From: VBDM01 sp035499735 | Lineage (GTDB): Bacteria; Pseudomonadota; Gammaproteobacteria; Burkholderiales; SG8-39 | DNA: 64,000 bases | Assembly: GCA_035499735.1 (NCBI GenBank) | Contig: DATJYC010000082.1 | Coordinates: forward strand, 21,215 to 85,214 | Reading direction: 5' to 3' | Shown: in pieces, positions 36,472 through 43,895 of the stretch | Position numbering within the stretch: position 1 is the first letter of the stretch | Layout: the number at the start of each line of letters is the position of its first letter | The notes under the pieces: generated by a model | What the model saw: only the letters and a program-made list of their open reading frames with translations | Databases searched by the model: none | What the model was told of the DNA's origin: nothing | Program-made: the position numbers and the translations under genes

Positions 36472-36477
36472 TAAAAT
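36472..36477 (+). promoter_or_regulatory. -10 element TAAAAT, probable leaderless promoter of mutM
   Basis: TAAAAT ends five bases before the mutM ATG (36483), so the +1 base should fall on the ATG. No Shine-Dalgarno sequence and no good -35 are seen in the 42-base gap shared with ettA. Confidence 0.5.
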
Positions 36478-36482
36478 GCGTC

Positions 36483-37367
36483 ATGCCCGAGCTTCCCGAC
36501 GTCGCCGTGTATGTCGAGCGCCTCGAGGACCGCCTCGCCGGGCGAAAGCTCGAGCGGGTGCGGCTGCTCAACCCCTTCGTCCTCCGCAGCGTGACTCCGC
36601 CGCTCTCCTCGGTCGAGGGCAGGAAGCTCCTCGGCGTGAGGCGCATCGGCAAGCGCATCGTGTTCGAGCTGGAAGGCGGCCTGTTCCTCGTGCTGCACCT
36701 GATGATCGCGGGCCGGCTGCGCTGGCTCGAGAAGAGCAAGAAGCCGCCGGGCCGCATCTCGCTCGCGGTTTTCGAGTTCCAGGACAGCGCGCTCGTCCTC
36801 ACGGAAGCGGGCACCAAGCGGCGCGCGTCGATCCACGTCGTCGAGGGCGAGGCGGCCCTCGCCGCGATGGACCCCGGCGGGCTGGAAGTGCTCGAGGCGG
36901 GCCTCGCGGCGTTCGCCGAGCGGCTCAAGCGCGACAAGCACACCGTCAAGCGCGCGCTCACCGATCCGCATCTCTTCAGCGGGATCGGCAACGCCTACTC
37001 GGACGAGATCCTGCACCGCGCGAAGCTTTCGCCCTTCGCGCAGACCTCGTCGCTTTCGGAGGAGGACGTGAAGCGTCTTTTCGACGCGACGCGCTCGATC
37101 CTGATCGAATGGACGGAACGGCTGCGCAAGGCGGCGGGCGCGGACCTGCCGGAGAAGGTCACCGCCTTCCACGAGGAGATGGCCGTGCACGGGCGCTGGC
37201 GCAAGCCCTGCCCCGTGTGCGGGTCGCCGGTGCAGAGGATCGTCTACGCGGAGAACGAGACCAACTACTGCGCGCGCTGCCAGACGGGCGGCAGGATCCT
37301 CGCCGACCGCGCGCTGTCGCGGCTGCTCAAGGCGAGCTGGCCGCGGTCGATCGACGAGCTGGGCTAG
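36483..37367 (+). CDS. mutM: Formamidopyrimidine-DNA glycosylase (Fpg/MutM family)
   Basis: 294 residues. After Met, the catalytic N-terminus PELPDV provides Pro and Glu for the Schiff-base glycosylase/AP-lyase reaction that removes oxidised purines such as 8-oxoguanine. RRIGKRIVFEL holds the conserved Lys, LHLMIAGRLRW the core beta-sheet motif, and GIGNAYSDEIL the helix-two-turn-helix. The C-terminal zinc finger is CPVC (near 241) with CARC (near 262). Slightly longer than E. coli Fpg (269), and some positions suit an Fpg/Nei-like paralogue. The last four bases overlap the end of the convergent sigma-factor gene (CTAG shared by both stops). Confidence 0.9.
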   Translation: MPELPDVAVYVERLEDRLAGRKLERVRLLNPFVLRSVTPPLSSVEGRKLLGVRRIGKRIVFELEGGLFLVLHLMIAGRLRWLEKSKKPPGRISLAVFEFQDSALVLTEAGTKRRASIHVVEGEAALAAMDPGGLEVLEAGLAAFAERLKRDKHTVKRALTDPHLFSGIGNAYSDEILHRAKLSPFAQTSSLSEEDVKRLFDATRSILIEWTERLRKAAGADLPEKVTAFHEEMAVHGRWRKPCPVCGSPVQRIVYAENETNYCARCQTGGRILADRALSRLLKASWPRSIDELG

Positions 37368-38050
37368 CCGAGCTTCGCCAGCACGCTGGCGGTGATGCGG
37401 TCGCAGCGCGCGCCGGCGAACGAGAACGCGTCGCCGTGCGCGAGGTCGATGTCGCGCGACAGCGATTCCCGCAGCATCCCCCTGGCGCGGAAGAAGCGCG
37501 TGCGCACCGTGGCCTCGGGAATGCCCAGCGCGGCGGCGGCCTCCTCGACGGTCATCTCCTCCACCGCGCGCAGCACGAACACCGTGCGGAAGGCGTCCGG
37601 AAGCTCGTCGATCTTGGCTTCGAGCAGCCGGCGCGCCTCCGCGCGCAGCGCCGCGCGCTCGGGAAGCTCGGGGGGCGAGTCGTTCATGCTGTCCTCCGAA
37701 GAATGCCGGTCCTGCGGCGCGTCGCCGTCCAGGCGGATGACCTCCGCCCGCCGCGCCTGCTTGTGCAGGCGCGTGATCGCCTCGTTGACGACGATCCGCA
37801 CGAGCCAGGTGGAAACCTTCGCGTCCCCGCGAAAGTCCCGCATCGCGCGGTACGCCTGGAGGTAGGCCTCCTGCACCGCGTCCTCGGCCTCGGGCTCGCT
37901 CTTGAGGACGCTGCGCGCCGCGCGGTAGAGCGTCTGGTTGTGCCGCTTCATCAGGACCCTGAACGCCTCGTGGTCATGAAGCGCGCTGCGCCGGACGAGC
38001 TCGCTGTCCGGCGTCTTGTCGTCGATCGCCTGAATGGCGGAAGGATTCAT
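37364..38050 (-). CDS. ECF-type RNA polymerase sigma factor
   Basis: 228 residues from the ATG at 38050. Region 2 (about 25-95): EAFRVLMKRHNQTLYRAARSV, DAVQEAYLQAYRAM and VSTWLVRIVVNEA are the standard sigma70 core-binding and -10 recognition helices. Region 4 (about 140-200): LPDAFRTVFVLRAVEEMTVEEAAA and IPEATVRTRFFRARGML form the -35 recognition helix-turn-helix. A C-terminal tail of about 25 residues with one Cys follows. No anti-sigma gene is adjacent, which is unusual. A sigmaE-type promoter (GGAAC/GTCTAA) precedes the gene, so autoregulation is likely. Probably an envelope or oxidative-stress regulator. Confidence 0.9.
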   Translation of the reverse strand: MNPSAIQAIDDKTPDSELVRRSALHDHEAFRVLMKRHNQTLYRAARSVLKSEPEAEDAVQEAYLQAYRAMRDFRGDAKVSTWLVRIVVNEAITRLHKQARRAEVIRLDGDAPQDRHSSEDSMNDSPPELPERAALRAEARRLLEAKIDELPDAFRTVFVLRAVEEMTVEEAAAALGIPEATVRTRFFRARGMLRESLSRDIDLAHGDAFSFAGARCDRITASVLAKLG

Positions 38051-38082
38051 GCAGGTCTGGTGTTGTACACGGATTTGGTGCA

Positions 38083-38111
38083 TTAGACGAAGGAGCCCGG
38101 CACCGCGTTCC
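38083..38111 (-). promoter_or_regulatory. SigmaE-type ECF promoter upstream of the sigma gene
   Basis: Minus strand GGAACGC (38105-38111), 16-base spacer, GTCTAA (38083-38088). GGAAC and GTCTAA are the core -35 and -10 elements of RpoE-type promoters. Predicted start near 38076, about 26 bases before the sigma-factor ATG. Confidence 0.6.
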
Positions 38112-38169
38112 CGCCGGAACTCCGTAGAATGAGGAACGCCGCAGGTCCCTTCCCGATCGAATCCTGCAA

Positions 38170-38934
38170 ATGAGCCCCGTGTTGCGATGGCTGGGCGGAC
38201 GCCTGGCGAGATACCTCGCCCAGCCGGTCCGCGGCGCGCAGGTCGCGACCTCCGCGCTCGGCCTCGTCGCGGCGGCGCTCCGGCCAGGCGACGTGCTCCT
38301 CGTCGAGGGCAACACGCGCGTGAGCACCGCGATCAAGTACCTGACCCAGTCGACCTGGTCGCACGCGACGTTGTACATCGGCGACGCGCTCGGCCCCCCG
38401 GCCGAGGGCGGAGAGCCGAAGGTGCTGATCGAGGCCGACATCGTCCACGGGGTGCAGGCCGTGCCGCTCGCCGCGGTCTCGGGGCTGCACACCCGCATCT
38501 GTCGGCCGGTCGGGCTGTCGCACGAGGACGTGCAGAAAGTGATCGCCTTCGCCGTCTCGCACATCGGCGGCAAGTACGACCTCAAGAACGTGTTCGACCT
38601 CGCGCGCTACCTGATCCCGACCCCACCCGTGCCGGTGCGCTTCCGCCGCCGGCTGATCGCGTTCGGCAGCGGCGATCCGACGCGCGCGATCTGCTCGACC
38701 CTGATCGCCGAGGCCTTCCAGGCCGTGCACTACCCGATCCTGCCCGAGGTCACCTACGTCCACGACGGCACGGCCGGGTGCAACGACTGCTACCACGAGG
38801 TCATGCACATCCGGCACTGGAGCCTGTTCACGCCGCGCGACTTCGACATCTCGCCCTACTTCCAGGTGGTGAAGCCCACGATCGCCAAGGGCTTCGACTA
38901 CCACAAGATCACATGGGCCCAGGAGACGACCTGA
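38170..38934 (+). CDS. YiiX-like permuted NlpC/P60-fold protein
   Basis: A 254-residue protein of the YiiX/YebB-like permuted papain superfamily. LRPGDVLLVEGNTRVSTAIK opens the domain near residue 38, STWSHATLYIGD near 61-72 carries the catalytic-type His, and AICSTLIAEAFQAVHYP near 176-192 carries the catalytic-type Cys, in the circularly permuted His-then-Cys order. A hydrophobic amphipathic N-terminus (1-37) lacks a clear signal cleavage site. Such enzymes cut amide or ester bonds in peptidoglycan, lipids or proteins. A TAGAAT at 38125-38130 is a plausible -10. The next gene starts after 4 bases, so co-transcription is likely. Confidence 0.78.
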   Translation: MSPVLRWLGGRLARYLAQPVRGAQVATSALGLVAAALRPGDVLLVEGNTRVSTAIKYLTQSTWSHATLYIGDALGPPAEGGEPKVLIEADIVHGVQAVPLAAVSGLHTRICRPVGLSHEDVQKVIAFAVSHIGGKYDLKNVFDLARYLIPTPPVPVRFRRRLIAFGSGDPTRAICSTLIAEAFQAVHYPILPEVTYVHDGTAGCNDCYHEVMHIRHWSLFTPRDFDISPYFQVVKPTIAKGFDYHKITWAQETT

Positions 38935-38938
38935 AGCC

Positions 38939-39661
38939 ATGCCGAAATTCGACACGACCCTGACGTCCAGCGAGACCGTCGCCGAGGGCACGATGGCGTT
39001 CCGCTTCGCCAAGCCCGCCGGCTTCACGCACAAGGCCGGGCAGGCGATGAACGTCTCGCTCGCCGAACCGCCCGAGACCGACTCCAAGGGCAACGCGCGC
39101 ACCTTCTCCATCGTCGGCGCGCCGCACGAGAGCGAGCTCGCGATCGCGACGCGCATGCGCGACACCGCGTTCAAGCGCGTGCTGAAGGGCATGGCGCCCG
39201 GCGGCCGCGTCAGCCTGCGCGGTCCCGCGGGCCAGTTCACGCTCGATCCCGCGGACCCGCGCCCGGCGGTGCTCCTCGCGGGCGGCATCGGCGTCACGCC
39301 CTTCGTGTCCATGCTGCGCGACGCGGCGCATTCGAAGCTCGCGCGCGAGCTGTGGCTGTTCTACTCCAACCGCAGGCCCGAGGACGCCGCGTTTCTCGAC
39401 GAGCTCATGGCGCTGCCGGGGCGCCATCCGCGCATCCACTTCGTCGGCACCATGGTCGAGATGGACAAGTCGAGCCGTACCTGGAGCGGCGAGCGGGGAT
39501 TTCTCGACCGCGCCATGCTCGAGCGCCACCTCAAGGATCTTGCCGCGAACGCCTATTACGTCGCGGGCCCGCCCGGGCTCGTCGAGTCGATGCAGAAGAT
39601 GCTGATCGTCGCGGGCGTCGCGGAAGACGCCATCCGCACCGACGAGTTCTTCGGCTACTAG
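38939..39661 (+). CDS. Ferredoxin/flavodoxin-NADP+ reductase-like FAD oxidoreductase
   Basis: A 240-residue flavoprotein of the FNR superfamily. Starts FDTTLTSSETVAEGTMAFRF (beta-barrel FAD domain). ARTFSIVGAP takes the RxYS FAD-binding role. LRGPAGQFTL is the diphosphate loop, LLAGGIGVTPFVSML the NAD(P) GGxGxTP motif near 112, YVAGPPGLVESM the nucleotide-binding GPP motif, and FFGY the C-terminal aromatic end. No [2Fe-2S] or heme domain is attached, so it passes electrons to an unknown separate partner. Downstream and co-oriented with the YiiX-like gene; convergent with the lipoprotein gene at a 7-base gap. Confidence 0.87.
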   Translation: MPKFDTTLTSSETVAEGTMAFRFAKPAGFTHKAGQAMNVSLAEPPETDSKGNARTFSIVGAPHESELAIATRMRDTAFKRVLKGMAPGGRVSLRGPAGQFTLDPADPRPAVLLAGGIGVTPFVSMLRDAAHSKLARELWLFYSNRRPEDAAFLDELMALPGRHPRIHFVGTMVEMDKSSRTWSGERGFLDRAMLERHLKDLAANAYYVAGPPGLVESMQKMLIVAGVAEDAIRTDEFFGY

Positions 39662-39668
39662 CCGGGCT

Positions 39669-40310
39669 CTAGAACAGCTTGTCCTTCTTCATCGCCTCGA
39701 GGATGACGGCGATCTGATGCCTTGCGGCGTCCGCGCCGCTCTTGAAGGCCTGGGCGTTGGTCGTCCGCGTCCTCGCCGACCAGATGAGCTTCTCGCCTTT
39801 CTCGGCGAAGATCGACGCCTCCACGGTGACGGTAAACACCTGGGCGTCGGCCCCCCGCGTGTACGACCCGCCGTAGAGCGCATACGCGCCGTAGACGCCG
39901 GACGCGGCCGCGTAGGGCGCGCCGCCCGGCCCGACGATCGTGCCCCGGCTGTCCGCGCTCGACTCGGCATTCGTCACCCGCGCGAGCAGCACGTAGTCGG
40001 CGTCCGATTCCTCGATGCTCCGCCTGAAGCGCTCCCGCTCTGGCTCCGTATAGCGGGTGAAGTAGCGTCGCGACGCCACGGCGTGCACGCCGCGCTCCTG
40101 CAGCGCCGAGGCCATCTGGTCCTGAAAGGCTATCTGGGCGAACTCGTCGCTCGCCACGGTGATGATCAGCAGCTTCCTGTACGGCGCCGGCGGCAATTGC
40201 GGGGTCACCCAGCTCACCTGGAGCGTCGTCTCGGGGGTGGTCGCGCAGCCGGCGACCAGCGCCGCGGCGCCGAGCAGCGCGGCGAACAGGGAACGAACGG
40301 CGTTTCTCAC
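39669..40310 (-). CDS. Predicted lipoprotein, unknown (pair member 1)
   Basis: 213 residues with a lipoprotein signal peptide ending LVAGC (Cys 22). The mature domain includes YRKLLIITVASDEFAQIAFQ, ALQERGVHAVASRRYFTRYT and DADYVLLARVTNAESSADS, alternating strands and helices. A Gly/Tyr-rich stretch (YGAYALYGGSYTRGADA) precedes the last strands. It shares the pattern (P-Y/F-R-x-hydrophobic-x-V then x-ED-x-M-x-x-L) with the lipoprotein encoded 16 bases upstream, so the two look like diverged paralogues. The layout resembles DUF4136-like envelope lipoproteins, but the family is not certain. Confidence 0.75.
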   Translation of the reverse strand: MRNAVRSLFAALLGAAALVAGCATTPETTLQVSWVTPQLPPAPYRKLLIITVASDEFAQIAFQDQMASALQERGVHAVASRRYFTRYTEPERERFRRSIEESDADYVLLARVTNAESSADSRGTIVGPGGAPYAAASGVYGAYALYGGSYTRGADAQVFTVTVEASIFAEKGEKLIWSARTRTTNAQAFKSGADAARHQIAVILEAMKKDKLF

Positions 40311-40326
40311 GGAAGGTCTCTCCTGT

Positions 40327-40935
40327 CTACAGGACCCGATCGCGCACCATGGCGTCGAAAACGACGTCGATGTACTGCGTCAATGCCGCGTCGAGGTTGT
40401 CGAACTCTCTCGTATCCATCACCCCCGTCCAGACGAGCGTCCCGTTCTTCGCGTCGAACAGGCGCGTCTCGGTGACCGTCCACGACGGGCCGCTGACCTG
40501 CTGGGGAGGAACATTGATCGTCTCCCAATAGCTGGTGAAGCCGCCCCAGCCGACGCCGACGGCGACCGTGGCGCCGGGCACGGTTCCGGACGACCGGTCG
40601 ACCCGCGTGGCCCGCGTGATGAGCACACCCTCGGCGCCCGATGCCGCGATGGCCCGCCGCAGCTCCGCTTCCTCGACCCTGCCGCGGGTTCCGATCGCGT
40701 CATAAGCGGGGATCCCCTTCGCCCCGCGCCGGCCGAGCTGCGCGACCATGCGGTCCTCGTACGTGCGACGAACCAGGTCGTCTTCCGTCACCGCCACCAC
40801 CATCACGCTCCTGAAGGGCTTGCCGACGTAGTCGGGATTGGCTTGCTGCGATACCAGGCTGCTGGTGGCACAGCCCGAAAGAAGCGCCAGCGCGGCCCCG
40901 AGAACGGGCAGGCGGCGCTTCACGGCATCGGTCAT
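40327..40935 (-). CDS. Predicted lipoprotein, unknown (pair member 2)
   Basis: 202 residues from the ATG at 40935, chosen because it places a compact signal peptide with lipobox LLSGC at Cys 22; the longer frame adds an implausible leader. The mature part starts with ATSSLVSQQANPDYVGKPFR, then VMVVAVTEDDLVRRTYEDRM, a fold like the neighbouring lipoprotein, then a glycine-rich GATVAVGVGWGGFTSYWETI segment. It is the upstream member of a two-gene minus-strand operon. Probably attached to the outer membrane. No enzymatic motif seen. Confidence 0.75.
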   Translation of the reverse strand: MTDAVKRRLPVLGAALALLSGCATSSLVSQQANPDYVGKPFRSVMVVAVTEDDLVRRTYEDRMVAQLGRRGAKGIPAYDAIGTRGRVEEAELRRAIAASGAEGVLITRATRVDRSSGTVPGATVAVGVGWGGFTSYWETINVPPQQVSGPSWTVTETRLFDAKNGTLVWTGVMDTREFDNLDAALTQYIDVVFDAMVRDRVL

Positions 40936-41039
40936 CAGGGGCCTCGGGGCAGGAAATGGATCGGGAGCTCGACTATACCCGCACGATTCCCCGGGAGGGA
41001 GATCCGTCAACGGCTGCGTCGCTCTCGAGTTGAGAACCG

Positions 41040-41300
41040 ATGGCGGGAACCCCGTACGAACTCACCGCTCACGCGTCCGTCGTGATCGTGGAGCGCGGCA
41101 TCGACCCGGAGTGGATCGAGCACACGCTCGCCGAGCCCGATCGCACCGAGTCGGACCGGAACGACCCGGCGCACACGCACGCGCTCCGGCGCATCGCCGC
41201 CTGCGATGACCGGGTGCTGCGCGTGGTCTACAATGCAAGCGTCAGTCCGCCGAAGATCGTGACCGCGTATTTCGATCAAAGGCAGAAAGGCAAGCCATGA
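41040..41300 (+). CDS. DUF4258-type small protein, possible toxin
   Basis: 86 residues: YELTAHASVVIVERGIDPEWIEHTL, then RIAACDDRVLRVVYN and KIVTAYFDQRQKGKP. The pattern (leading T-x-H-A, strand-rich middle, hydrophobic strand near the C-terminus) matches the DUF4258/RelE-like small-protein group, several of which pair with antitoxins. The gene overlaps a DUF2283 gene by ATGA (41297-41300), an arrangement typical of toxin-antitoxin pairs. No catalytic residues can be assigned with confidence, so a toxin role is inference. Confidence 0.7.
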   Translation: MAGTPYELTAHASVVIVERGIDPEWIEHTLAEPDRTESDRNDPAHTHALRRIAACDDRVLRVVYNASVSPPKIVTAYFDQRQKGKP

Positions 41301-41497
41301 GAATGCACTACGACGAGAAGACCGACGCGCTGTACCTGCGCCTGGACGACTCCAGGATCATCGAGTCGGAAGAGGTGAGGCCGGGCATCGTGCTGGACTT
41401 CAACGCCGAGAAGCAGGTCGTCGGGATCGATGTCCTCGATCTGAAGCGGCGCGTTCCCAAGGCCGACCTGAAGCAGCTCAAGTTCGAAGTCGCCTGA
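41297..41497 (+). CDS. DUF2283 family protein, possible antitoxin
   Basis: 66 residues with the DUF2283 signature: MHYDEKTDALYLRLDDSRI, ESEEVRPGIVLDFNAEKQVV and GIDVLDLKRRV. The DUF2283 family is small and strand-rich and often lies beside DUF4258 genes. Overlap with the preceding gene indicates translational coupling. The family function is not established; partner or antitoxin of DUF4258 is the usual suggestion. A GC-rich hairpin follows the stop codon. Confidence 0.8.
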   Translation: MRMHYDEKTDALYLRLDDSRIIESEEVRPGIVLDFNAEKQVVGIDVLDLKRRVPKADLKQLKFEVA

Positions 41498-41500
41498 CCG

Positions 41501-41541
41501 CCGGGGCGCGCCGCTCGCGCGGCGTCAATATCGCGCCCCGG
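41501..41541 (+). terminator. GC-rich hairpin after the DUF2283 gene, possible terminator
   Basis: Perfect 10-base arms CCGGGGCGCG (41501-41510) and CGCGCCCCGG (41532-41541) with a 21-base loop, starting a few bases after the DUF2283 stop. Only TTAATG follows, so it lacks a proper U-tract; it may be a weak terminator or a 3'-protective structure. Confidence 0.4.
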
Positions 41542-41559
41542 TTAATGCACTTTCGCGCA

Positions 41560-41596
41560 CGAACCTAAAATAGCGCCCGTCCTTGTTTTAGGTTCG
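41560..41596. promoter_or_regulatory. 11-bp inverted repeat over the mnmC promoter
   Basis: CGAACCTAAAA (41560-41570) and TTTTAGGTTCG (41586-41596) are perfect 11-base arms 15 bases apart, ending 13 bases before the mnmC GTG. The -10-like TAAAAT (41566-41571) sits across the left arm. It may be a dimeric operator or form a 5'UTR hairpin. Confidence 0.55.
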
Positions 41597-41609
41597 CTCC
41601 AGCCCAAAA

Positions 41610-43424
41610 GTGGCTCCGCTCCTCACCGCCCGCCTCGCGTTCGACCCGGGCGGCATCCCGTACTCCGAGACCTACGGCGACGTCTACCACTCCTCGGGCG
41701 GCGGCCCTGAGCAGGCGCGCCACGTGTTCCTCGCGGGGAACGGCCTGCCGGAGCGCTGGCGCGGCAGGAACGGCTTCACGGTCGTCGAGACGGGATTCGG
41801 CCTCGGCCACAACTTCCTCGCCACCTGCGCCGCGCTCCTCGAGGACGCGCTCGCGCCGCGCCTGCACTACGTCTCGGTCGAGAAGCACCCGTTCGAAAAG
41901 CGCGACCTCGCCACCGCCCTCGCGCGCTATCCGGACCTGCCGCTCGCAAGCGACCTCCTCGCGCGCTGGCCGCTGCCGCTCCCGGGCTTCCACCGCCTGC
42001 ACCTCGCGCGCGGCCGCGTCACGCTCACGCTCCTCTTCGGCGACGCGCAAGACCTGCTCCCGCAGCTCGAGGCGAGCGCCGACGGCTTCTACCTCGACGG
42101 CTTCTCACCCGACAAGAACCCGGAGATGTGGTCCCCCGCGATCGCAAAGGAGCTCGCCCGCCTCGCCGCGCCCGGCGCGACGCTCGCCACCTGGACGGTC
42201 GCTGGCGCGGTGCGCGCGGCGCTAGGCGAAGCCGGCTTCGCCGTCGCGAAGCGACCGGGCTTCGGCCCAAAGCGCGAGATGCTCGCCGGGACGTTCCAGG
42301 GGCCGCCGAAGGCGGCCGCCGCGCCGCGCGAACGACACGCGGCCGTCGTCGGCGCCGGGATCGCGGGTACGAGCTGCGCCGAGCGGCTCGCCGCGCGCGG
42401 CTGGGAGGTCACGCTGATCGAGCGCCGCAGCGCGCCCGCGCAGGAGGCCTCGGGCAACCCGGTGGGCTTGCTTAGGCCTCCGCTGCATCTCGAGGACACG
42501 GCGCTCGCCCGCCTCTCCCGCGCGGCGCTCGGCTACGCGTTCCGCCATTTCGCGGGCCTCGAGGGCGAAGCCCGCGCCCTGCCGTGGAAGGAAAGCGGCG
42601 TCCTGCGCCTCGCGCGCGACAAAAGACAAATGGAGCGCTTCGAGCAGGCCGCGGCCGCGTTCCCGGCGGAATTCGCGCGCTGCGTGGACGCCGCCGAAGC
42701 CGCGCGCATCGCCGGCCGCGCCGTGCGCGGTCCGGGCGTGTGGCTCGCGTCCTCGGGCTGGGTGTCGCCGCCCGAGCTGTGCGCGGGGCAAGTTCAGAGC
42801 GACCGGATCCGCCGCGTCTTCTCCTCCGAGGCGCTGCGCCTCGTCGCAAGCGGAAGCGAGTGGCGCATCGAAGGTAAGCAAGGCACGCTCGCCCAGGCTC
42901 CGCACGTGATCGTCGCCGCCGCAGGCAACGCCAACGCCCTCCTGCCGCATGCACCGCTGCCGCTGACCCCGGTGCGCGGCCAGATCAGCTTCGCCCCGCG
43001 AAGCGGGCGCCTGGACGTCCCGGTGGGCGGCGACGGCTTCGTCGCGCCGACCGACGCCGGCTTCGTTCTCGGCGCCACCTTCCAGCTCGACGATCCCGAG
43101 CCCTCGCCGCGCGCGGCCGATCACGCGGCGAACCTCGCCCGCGCCGAATCCCTCCTCCCCGGATTCGCCGAAGGCCTCGACCCGACGCGCCTCGCCGGCC
43201 GCGTCGCGTTCCGCGCCACCACCCCGGACCGGCTGCCGATCTACGGCGAGCTGCCGTGGCGCCCGGGCGTGCACGCCGCCCTGGGCCTGGGCGCGAACGG
43301 CCTCCTGTGGGCGCCGCTGTGCGCCGAGTGGCTGGCCTCGCGGCTGGAGGGCGAGCCGTGGCCGATCGAGCGGGAGCTCGCGGAGGCGATTGGAGCAGGG
43401 CGGTTCGCCGCGACAAGAATCTAG
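41610..43424 (+). CDS. mnmC: Bifunctional tRNA U34 modification enzyme MnmC
   Basis: 604 residues with GTG start. N-terminal methyltransferase domain (1-230): GIPYSETYGDVYHSSGGG and VFLAGNGLPERW at the start, VVETGFGLGHNFLATCAAL as the SAM-binding loop, LHYVSVEKHPF and FYLDGFSPDKNPEMW. C-terminal FAD oxidoreductase: VVGAGIAGTSCAERLAARGW (FAD loop near 247), SGNPVGLLRPPLH and LGLGANGLLWAPLCAEWLASR. It converts cmnm5(s2)U34 to nm5 and then to mnm5(s2)U34 in several tRNAs. Somewhat shorter than E. coli MnmC (668) but both active regions are present. The low-GC toxin island starts immediately downstream. Confidence 0.95.
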   Translation: MAPLLTARLAFDPGGIPYSETYGDVYHSSGGGPEQARHVFLAGNGLPERWRGRNGFTVVETGFGLGHNFLATCAALLEDALAPRLHYVSVEKHPFEKRDLATALARYPDLPLASDLLARWPLPLPGFHRLHLARGRVTLTLLFGDAQDLLPQLEASADGFYLDGFSPDKNPEMWSPAIAKELARLAAPGATLATWTVAGAVRAALGEAGFAVAKRPGFGPKREMLAGTFQGPPKAAAAPRERHAAVVGAGIAGTSCAERLAARGWEVTLIERRSAPAQEASGNPVGLLRPPLHLEDTALARLSRAALGYAFRHFAGLEGEARALPWKESGVLRLARDKRQMERFEQAAAAFPAEFARCVDAAEAARIAGRAVRGPGVWLASSGWVSPPELCAGQVQSDRIRRVFSSEALRLVASGSEWRIEGKQGTLAQAPHVIVAAAGNANALLPHAPLPLTPVRGQISFAPRSGRLDVPVGGDGFVAPTDAGFVLGATFQLDDPEPSPRAADHAANLARAESLLPGFAEGLDPTRLAGRVAFRATTPDRLPIYGELPWRPGVHAALGLGANGLLWAPLCAEWLASRLEGEPWPIERELAEAIGAGRFAATRI

Positions 43425-43512
43425 CGGCCCGCGTCTCAGAGGAAGAATATGACAGTCACTTGCGACGCTTGACGCGCGGTCTAAGGTCCCGCCCGGGAGA
43501 TCGGAGACCGCA

Positions 43513-43520
43513 GTTCCCAT
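43513..43520. promoter_or_regulatory. Upstream half-site of the higB operator
   Basis: GTTCCCAT repeats one arm of the palindrome at 43544-43560, exactly 31 bases upstream. It may give cooperative binding of the HigA-type repressor. Confidence 0.35.
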
Positions 43521-43543
43521 ACTGACTTGGAGATGTTGACGAT

Positions 43544-43560
43544 GTTCCCATTATGGGAAC
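43544..43560. promoter_or_regulatory. 17-bp palindromic operator of the toxin operon
   Basis: GTTCCCAT-T-ATGGGAAC, perfect 8-base arms around a central T, placed directly before an extended -10 element so that it covers the -35 region. The arrangement fits autorepression by the HigA-type HTH protein encoded second in the operon. Confidence 0.65.
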
Positions 43561-43564
43561 TTTA

Positions 43565-43573
43565 TGGTATTAT
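43565..43573 (+). promoter_or_regulatory. Extended -10 promoter TGGTATTAT
   Basis: TG-G-TATTAT, an extended -10 element five bases after the palindromic operator. Predicted start near 43580, about 25 bases before the higB ATG. The -35 position is occupied by the operator. Confidence 0.55.
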
Positions 43574-43604
43574 GCTTGGCTAGTGAATAACCCGATCAAA
43601 TGGA

Positions 43605-43892
43605 ATGCGCATCGTCGGAAGAGAGATGCTTCACGCCTTTGCGGCTTCATATGCCGATGTTCGGGGTTGGATCGAGGCGTGGATCGCGGAAACGGAGCGC
43701 GTTCGATGGTTGACGCCTCAAGATATTAAGGCGCGATTTGCTTCTGCGAGTTTTCTACCGGACAACGTGGTCGTCTTAAACGTTAAAGGAAATCGCTATA
43801 GGCTGGAAATCAAAGTTGCGTACCAGGCCGGCGTCGTGATTGTTCGCCACATCGAGACGCACGCTCAATACACGAAACGGATGCGCAAGTAA
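43605..43892 (+). CDS. higB: HigB-family type II toxin (mRNA interferase)
   Basis: 95 residues of RelE/HigB fold. Family signature is nearly complete: MRIVGREMLHAF at the start, RVRWLTPQDIKARFASASFL, DNVVVLNVKGNRYRLEIKV and IVRHIETHAQYTKRMRK. HigB proteins cleave mRNA at the ribosome; the ETHAQY segment (usually GTHAEY) contains the catalytic His region. The start at 43605 retains the family N-terminus; an internal ATG at 43626 has a better GGAAGAGAG site and could give a short form. GC content and codon use are clearly lower than in mnmC, which suggests transfer. It ends three bases before the antitoxin gene. Confidence 0.88.
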   Translation: MRIVGREMLHAFAASYADVRGWIEAWIAETERVRWLTPQDIKARFASASFLPDNVVVLNVKGNRYRLEIKVAYQAGVVIVRHIETHAQYTKRMRK

Positions 43893-43895
43893 TTT

